From positions 1 through 11,085 of the forward strand of contig JAJEBJ010000042.1 of assembly GCA_022822575.1 (NCBI GenBank): a DNA stretch of 11,085 nt. Reading direction: 5' to 3'. Positions 7,133 to 11,085 of the stretch are shown here, piece after piece (position 1 is the stretch's first letter; the number at the start of each line of letters is the position of its first letter). Position numbers and translations under genes: made by a program. Origin of the DNA: Alphaproteobacteria bacterium. GTDB lineage: Bacteria > Pseudomonadota > Alphaproteobacteria > SP197. Under the pieces are notes generated by a model. That model had not been told where the DNA came from. It saw only the letters and a program-made list of their open reading frames with translations, and did not search any database.

Positions 7133-7207
7133 CGTTGTTTTCATTCCCTACCGTTTCCAAGTGCGGGCGAACTGCCCGCGTTGTCGGAGGATGCGGCGAG
7201 AGGCGGA

Positions 7208-8710
7208 ATGGAGTTTCTGACCTACTTCTCGGACGTGTTCACGGTCCCGGCCATACTCCTGCTCGTCGGCGGGACTGTCGGTGGCCTGATCCTCGGCGCC
7301 ACGCCGGGACTCTCCCCGACGATGGCGGTCGCCCTGCTGATTCCCTTCACCTTCCAGCTCGAGGCCGTGCACGGGCTGATCCTGCTGGGTGCGGCCTACA
7401 CCTCCACGGTCGCCGGCGGCGCCGTCAGCGCCATCCTGCTGAAGATACCAGGAGCGCCCGCCAACATCGCCACGACACTCGACGGTCACGAGATGGCCCG
7501 CAGGGGCCAGGGCGCCAGGGCTCTCCAGCTTGCCTTCCTCGCTTCCCTTGTCGGAGGCCTGATCGGTGTCGCGCTCCTGATCTTCCTGACGCCCGTGCTG
7601 GCCGAATGGGCGCTTGCCTTCGGACCCTCGCAACTCTTCTGGCTCGCCATACTCGGTGTCACGATCATCGGATCTCTCGGCACGTCCAGCGTCGTCAAGG
7701 GCCTGCTGTCGGGATCCATCGGGCTGTGGCTCGCAACGGTGGGGTTCGACGACATCCTCGGCGTCCAGCGCTTCGTCTTCCATTCATCCCTGAGCGGCGG
7801 CATCAGCATCGTTCCCGCCCTTATCGGACTGTTCGCCATCCCCCAGGTCATCGCCATGTTCGCGGAGGGCCGCCAGCGGTCGTCGATCGAGGCCATCTCG
7901 GTGGAGAAACATCCGCTCTCCCGGGCGGTCCGGGAACTCCTGTCGAAACCGCGCGCCGTGGCGATCGGCACCGTTTCGGGTTCCATCATCGGACTGATCC
8001 CGGGCATCGGCGGACAGATCGCCGGGCTGGTCGCCTACGACCAGGCGCGCAAGGTCTCTCCGGATCGCGAGAAGTTCGGAACCGGCCATTCGGAGGGCAT
8101 CATTGCGGCCGAATCCGCCAACAACGCGATGGTCGGCCCCTCCCTCGTCCCGCTTCTGACACTCTCCATTCCCGGCAGCCCGACCGCCGCCGTGCTGCTC
8201 GGCGGTCTGTTGATCCACGGGATCTTTCCCGGCACCGACCTCTTCGACAACCATCCCGACGTCGCCTGGCCGTTCATCAATTCGATGCTGATTGGCCAGA
8301 TCCTGATGTGCGTGTTCGGCCTCTACGTCGCCTCGCTGGCGGCGCGCGTGGCGCTGGTCCCGAAATCGGTCATGGCGCCCATCGTTCTGGGCCTGGCGGT
8401 GTTCGGATCCTACTCGGTCCAGCACTCCATGGGCGATGTCTATGTCATGGCGGCCCTGGGCACCATGATGTACTTCCTGGAACGGTTCGGATTCTCCGCC
8501 GCGCCTCTCGTCCTCGGCCTCATTCTTGGACCCATCGCGGAATCGAGTTTCATTCAGGGATCGCTGATCGCCGAAGCGACCGTGGGCCCGTTCGCTTACT
8601 TCTTCGGAGGAGCGCTGAACATTTTTCTCGTCGCAATCGTCGTGACGTCGGTCGGATATTCGCTCTACGCGGAACTGCGCGCCCGGCGCGCCGCAAGGGA
8701 CGCGTCATGA
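7208..8710 (+). CDS. tctA: tripartite tricarboxylate transporter, large membrane subunit TctA
   Basis: 500 residues from ATG 7208, preceded by AGAGG at about 7199-7203; the size is typical. TctA is the main transport channel of the TTT system in the inner membrane, with about 11-12 membrane helices. Seen: the first glycine-rich repeat GGLILGATPGLSPTMAVALL, then SAILLKIPGAPANIATTLDG (here HEMARRGQ follows), and the second, inverted-half repeat GSIIGLIPGIGGQIAG with EGIIAAESANNAMVG and LLTLSIPGSPTAAVLLGG. These are the family signatures in both halves. Its stop codon overlaps the tctB start (ATGA at 8707-8710), implying translational coupling. The substrate of TTT systems (citrate, tartrate, terephthalate and other carboxylates) is set by the binding protein and cannot be read here. 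It is the first gene of the LacI-controlled operon. Confidence 0.95.
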   Translation: MEFLTYFSDVFTVPAILLLVGGTVGGLILGATPGLSPTMAVALLIPFTFQLEAVHGLILLGAAYTSTVAGGAVSAILLKIPGAPANIATTLDGHEMARRGQGARALQLAFLASLVGGLIGVALLIFLTPVLAEWALAFGPSQLFWLAILGVTIIGSLGTSSVVKGLLSGSIGLWLATVGFDDILGVQRFVFHSSLSGGISIVPALIGLFAIPQVIAMFAEGRQRSSIEAISVEKHPLSRAVRELLSKPRAVAIGTVSGSIIGLIPGIGGQIAGLVAYDQARKVSPDREKFGTGHSEGIIAAESANNAMVGPSLVPLLTLSIPGSPTAAVLLGGLLIHGIFPGTDLFDNHPDVAWPFINSMLIGQILMCVFGLYVASLAARVALVPKSVMAPIVLGLAVFGSYSVQHSMGDVYVMAALGTMMYFLERFGFSAAPLVLGLILGPIAESSFIQGSLIAEATVGPFAYFFGGALNIFLVAIVVTSVGYSLYAELRARRAARDAS

Positions 8711-9162
8711 CCGCCCTGCAGCCGCGCCTGGCCTCCGGCATCATCCTGCTGGTCGCGGTCTGGGTCTGCTGGATCAGCTTCAGCCAGTCCCCCGCCGAGG
8801 CCTTCCTCTTTCCCAGGCTGATCTCCGTGGCCTTCGTCGCCCTTGCCGGCTGGACGTTCCTGCGCTCACTCCTTGAGCGCCGCATTGTCGAGGGCGGGGT
8901 CACCCTGGATCTGGTGAAGACGATCCTGCCGGGCGTCCTCGTCGCCGGCCTCTACATCTTCTTCGCGGCAAAGTGGCTGGGTTTCTACACCTCCTCCACG
9001 ATCGCCTTCCTCGTCATTCTCTCACTCCACGATCCGGCGCCTCACGACCAGGTCCGGACCTGGGCGAGGCGCCTTGCCATCACGGCCGCGTATCTTGCCG
9101 TCATGTACCTGCTTTTTTCCGTTGTTCTCAAGGTGTTCACACCACGAGGACTGTTCATCTAG
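8707..9162 (+). CDS. tctB: tripartite tricarboxylate transporter, small membrane subunit TctB
   Basis: 151 residues, the usual length for TctB, starting at the ATG that overlaps the TctA stop. Hydrophobic segments lie at about 10-26 (GIILLVAVWVCWISFS), 33-52, 73-90 (ILPGVLVAGLYIFFAAKW), 91-108 (LGFYTSSTIAFLVILSL) and 124-143 (ITAAYLAVMYLLFSVVLKVF), and the order of helices with the LGFYxSS motif matches the family. TctB is the poorly conserved small membrane component that pairs with TctA; its exact role is unclear. Longer upstream readings of this frame run through tctA and the lacI region and are artefacts. Confidence 0.93.
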   Translation: MTALQPRLASGIILLVAVWVCWISFSQSPAEAFLFPRLISVAFVALAGWTFLRSLLERRIVEGGVTLDLVKTILPGVLVAGLYIFFAAKWLGFYTSSTIAFLVILSLHDPAPHDQVRTWARRLAITAAYLAVMYLLFSVVLKVFTPRGLFI

Positions 9163-9163
9163 A

Positions 9164-9177
9164 CAGGCGCGAGCCTG
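9164..9177 (+). other. short hairpin with GCGA tetraloop between tctB and tctC
   Basis: CAGGC (9164-9168) pairs with GCCTG (9173-9177) around the GNRA-type loop GCGA. It lies two bases after the tctB stop and just before the strong ribosome site AAAGGAG (9186-9192) of tctC. Such stems can mark mRNA processing that raises expression of the binding protein relative to the membrane subunits; here this is only a suggestion. Confidence 0.4.
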
Positions 9178-9199
9178 CCCACAAGAAAGGAGAACTCCC

Positions 9200-10162
9200 A
9201 TGAGACACATTCTCGCAGGCTTCGCGATGGCGCTGGCCGCGCTCGTCGGAACGGTCCAGGCCGACGAGTATCCGGAGCGTCCGATCATGCTCATGGTGTC
9301 CTACGGCGCGGGAGGCGCCACGGATTTCCAGGCGCGCATCGTCACGATGACCGCCGGCAACGAAGACGCTCTCGGAGTGCCGATCGCGATCATCAACAAG
9401 CCCGGTGCGGGCGGCAGGGTCGGCTGGAACTGGTTCGCCACCGAGGCGGATGCCGACGGCTACACGCTCGCCGCCTACAACATCCCGCACTTCATCGCGC
9501 ACAGCATCAAGGGCGGGGTCGAGTACTCGAAGGACAGCTTCGAGCCCATCGCCAACTGGGGCGCCGACCCGGCAGTGTTCATCGTCGGCACGGACAGCCC
9601 CTTCAATACCATGGCGGATGTCGTCGCCTGGGCCGAAGCCAACCCGGGCAAGCTCACCTTCTCGGGCGCGGGTCTCTTTGTCGGACACCATATCGCCGCA
9701 CTGCAGATCGAGAAGGCCGCCGGCGTGACCATGCAGTACGTTCCCACCAAGGGCGGCGGCGCCGCGGCCATGAAGGCGGTGATCGCAGGCGACGTGATGG
9801 CCGGCATCAACAATCTCTCGGACGCCTACCGCGCCCGCGAGGCGGGCAACGTCAAGATCCTGGCGGTAGCGGACATCCAGAGGAACGAGGAGTTCCTCCC
9901 CGATGTGCCGACCATGATGGAAGAGGGCCTCGACGTCGACAACAGCTCCGTCAACTTCCGCGGCATCATGGTCCCCAAGGGAACCCCCGATGCCATCATC
10001 GAGAAGCTCGCCGCGACCGTGCCCGGGATGTTCATGAACTCCCGCGTGCTCGGCAAGATGGCGGCGGGAGGATCCCCGGTCCACGTCATGAACCGCGAGG
10101 AAGTCCTCGACATGTGGGAGGAGCGCGACGCCTATCTTCGCGAACTTCTCAAGGACCTCTAA
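9200..10162 (+). CDS. tctC: TctC/Bug-family periplasmic solute-binding protein
   Basis: 320 residues from ATG 9200, with a near-consensus AAAGGAG eight bases upstream; longer readings lack the signal peptide at their start. The N-terminus MRHILAGFAMALAALVGTVQ ends in VQA before DEYPERPI, a standard signal peptide cleaved after Ala21, so the protein is exported to the periplasm. The mature protein has the Bug-family opening EYPERPIMLMVSYGAGGATD (22-42 region), the GAGGRVGWNW block, the VPTKGGGAAAMKAVIAGDV stretch and FRGIMVPKGTP. It captures the substrate and delivers it to TctAB. Family members bind carboxylates through water-bridged contacts in the two glycine-rich loops; the ligand of this one is unknown. 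As last transporter gene with its own strong ribosome site, it is probably made in excess over tctAB. Confidence 0.95.
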   Translation: MRHILAGFAMALAALVGTVQADEYPERPIMLMVSYGAGGATDFQARIVTMTAGNEDALGVPIAIINKPGAGGRVGWNWFATEADADGYTLAAYNIPHFIAHSIKGGVEYSKDSFEPIANWGADPAVFIVGTDSPFNTMADVVAWAEANPGKLTFSGAGLFVGHHIAALQIEKAAGVTMQYVPTKGGGAAAMKAVIAGDVMAGINNLSDAYRAREAGNVKILAVADIQRNEEFLPDVPTMMEEGLDVDNSSVNFRGIMVPKGTPDAIIEKLAATVPGMFMNSRVLGKMAAGGSPVHVMNREEVLDMWEERDAYLRELLKDL

Positions 10163-10163
10163 C

Positions 10164-10212
10164 GTGTCGGGAGGGACCGGGCAGAGTCCCCGCCCCGGTC
10201 CCTCCCGGACAC
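10164..10212 (+). terminator. long GC-rich hairpin between tctC and the aldehyde dehydrogenase gene
   Basis: GTGTCGGGAGGGACCGGG (10164-10181) pairs with CCCGGTCCCTCCCGGACAC (10194-10212), an 18-bp stem with one bulged C and a 12-base loop. It starts one base after the tctC stop. No T tract follows, and the next gene starts 22 bases later, so it probably acts as a partial terminator or a 3' stabiliser of tct mRNA rather than as the end of the operon. Confidence 0.65.
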
Positions 10213-10233
10213 CCAAGCAGACGGAAAACGATC

Positions 10234-11085
10234 ATGATCCGTGAGGACGACATCGCCCTTGTCGACGATCTCCTGGCCCGGGCCCGGGCGGCCCAGGCAC
10301 GCTACGAATCGGGCGCCACCCAGGCGCGCTACGACAGGGCCTGCCAGGCGGCTGCCTGGGCGCTCCTGGAGCCGGACCGCAACCGGACCCTGTCGGAGCT
10401 TGCGGTCAGGACGACCGGACTCGGCAATGTCGCCGACAAGGTCACCAAGAATCATCGCAAGACACTCGGTCTGATGCGCGACATCGCGCATGCCGCGACA
10501 TACGGCGTCATTGCCGACGATCCCGCGAGGGGACTCACCGAAATCGCGCGGCCGATCGGCGTGATCGGCGCCGTCGTCCCGTCGACCAACCCGGTCGCGA
10601 CCCCGGCCAACAACATCATCAATGCCCTCAAGTGCGGCAATGCGATCGTGCTGTCGCCGTCGCCTAGGGGGACCGAGGCGTGCCGCCTCCTGCTCGACTA
10701 CATCCACCACGAGTTCTCGAAGGCCGGCGTCGAACCCGATCTCGTCCAGATGATCCCGGCGCCGGGCAACAAGGCGAGGACCCAGAGACTTCTGGAGAAG
10801 GCGGACCTCGTGGTCGTGACCGGATCGCAGGACAACGTGAGGCGAGCCTACTCTTCAGGCACGCCGGCGATCGGGGTGGGCACCGGCAATGTCCCGGTAA
10901 TCGTCGACGAAACCGCCGACGTTGATGCCGCCGCAGCGAGGATCGCGCGCTCCAAGAGCTTCGACAACGCCACGTCCTGTTCCTCGGAAAACGCCCTGGT
11001 GGTGGTCGATGACGTCTACGACTCCTTTTGCGCCGCGCTCGTGCGCGAGGGATGCGCCATCCTCGATCCTTCTCTCGAGAGCCAT
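10234..11085 (+). CDS. acylating (CoA-dependent) aldehyde dehydrogenase, sulfoacetaldehyde dehydrogenase-like (3' partial)
   Basis: The first 284 residues are present; the rest lies beyond the window. Seen: IGVIGAVVPSTNPVATPANN (about 109-128) with INALKCGNAIVLSPSPRG after it, the coenzyme-binding turn GVGTGNVPVIVDETADVD, and SKSFDNATSCSSENALVV holding the catalytic cysteine Cys249. This is the AdhE/EutE class of NAD(P)-dependent acylating dehydrogenases, which interconvert an aldehyde and its acyl-CoA. From memory the PSTNPVATPxNNIINALKCGN stretch (key residues P, T, N, P, K, C, G) is closest to SauS, which reduces sulfoacetyl-CoA to sulfoacetaldehyde; a malonate-semialdehyde or acetaldehyde substrate is possible. 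ATG 10234 has CGGAA (10222-10226) upstream. It follows the transporter genes and probably acts on the imported compound or its product. A remnant of a paralogue lies at 4497. Confidence 0.85.
   Translation, partial: MIREDDIALVDDLLARARAAQARYESGATQARYDRACQAAAWALLEPDRNRTLSELAVRTTGLGNVADKVTKNHRKTLGLMRDIAHAATYGVIADDPARGLTEIARPIGVIGAVVPSTNPVATPANNIINALKCGNAIVLSPSPRGTEACRLLLDYIHHEFSKAGVEPDLVQMIPAPGNKARTQRLLEKADLVVVTGSQDNVRRAYSSGTPAIGVGTGNVPVIVDETADVDAAAARIARSKSFDNATSCSSENALVVVDDVYDSFCAALVREGCAILDPSLESH

Noticed and set aside
7085..7144. Upstream starts of the LacI gene at 7144 and 7132
   Set aside because: They put 20 extra residues before the helix-turn-helix and would place the candidate operator inside the coding region; the ATG at 7084 fits the family.
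7048..8706. N-terminal extension of the tctB frame to 704 residues
   Set aside because: The extension is Arg/Pro-rich, runs through tctA in another frame, and the true TctB of 151 residues starts at the ATGA overlap at 8707.
9155..10216. Open frame of 353 codons on the minus strand opposite tctC
   Set aside because: It mirrors the whole tctC gene; its composition (many Val, Asp, His, Gly) is that of a reverse shadow, with no family motif.

Overview
The window is GC-rich throughout, with densely packed genes, GC-biased third codon positions and short intergenic gaps. The gene content (a dimethylglycine-dehydrogenase-type folate enzyme, a DadA/DAO-type oxidase, malonyl-CoA decarboxylase and a tripartite tricarboxylate transporter under a LacI regulator) points to a heterotrophic alphaproteobacterium living on amines and small carboxylates. 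The species cannot be named from the sequence.

Left part (1-2401, + strand): the C-terminal half of a GcvT-type folate-binding enzyme of the dimethylglycine/sarcosine dehydrogenase kind comes first. It is followed by a small gene at 830-1051 that ordinary ORF calling breaks, because codon 13 is an in-frame TGA. Read with that TGA as selenocysteine, it is a SelW/Rdx-family selenoprotein with a CxxU redox motif, and a candidate bacterial SECIS hairpin lies just downstream of the UGA. A strong hairpin carries its stop codon in the loop, and 21 bases later a FAD-dependent amino-acid/amine oxidase begins. These genes plausibly act together in oxidative amine demethylation and one-carbon or redox metabolism.

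Middle (2402-6064, + strand): a 338-base gap without a gene I can support; a TTC38-like TPR protein (2740-4422); a short N-terminal remnant of an acylating aldehyde dehydrogenase, paralogous to the gene at the right edge (4497-4709); and a complete malonyl-CoA decarboxylase (4733-6064).

Right part (6059-11085): a LacI-family repressor on the minus strand converges on the decarboxylase, and the two stop codons share one CTATAG palindrome. A near-perfect LacI-type operator (7117-7132) lies between this repressor and a divergent operon tctA-tctB-tctC followed by an acylating aldehyde dehydrogenase that runs off the window and resembles sulfoacetaldehyde dehydrogenase. The likely unit is a LacI-controlled operon that imports a small carboxylate or sulfonate and carries its compound through a CoA-linked aldehyde step. 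The nearby decarboxylase and the dehydrogenase remnant hint that malonyl-CoA or acetyl-CoA metabolism was once more closely linked to it.

The most notable item is the SelW-like selenoprotein gene, which standard annotation would miss or call a pseudogene.
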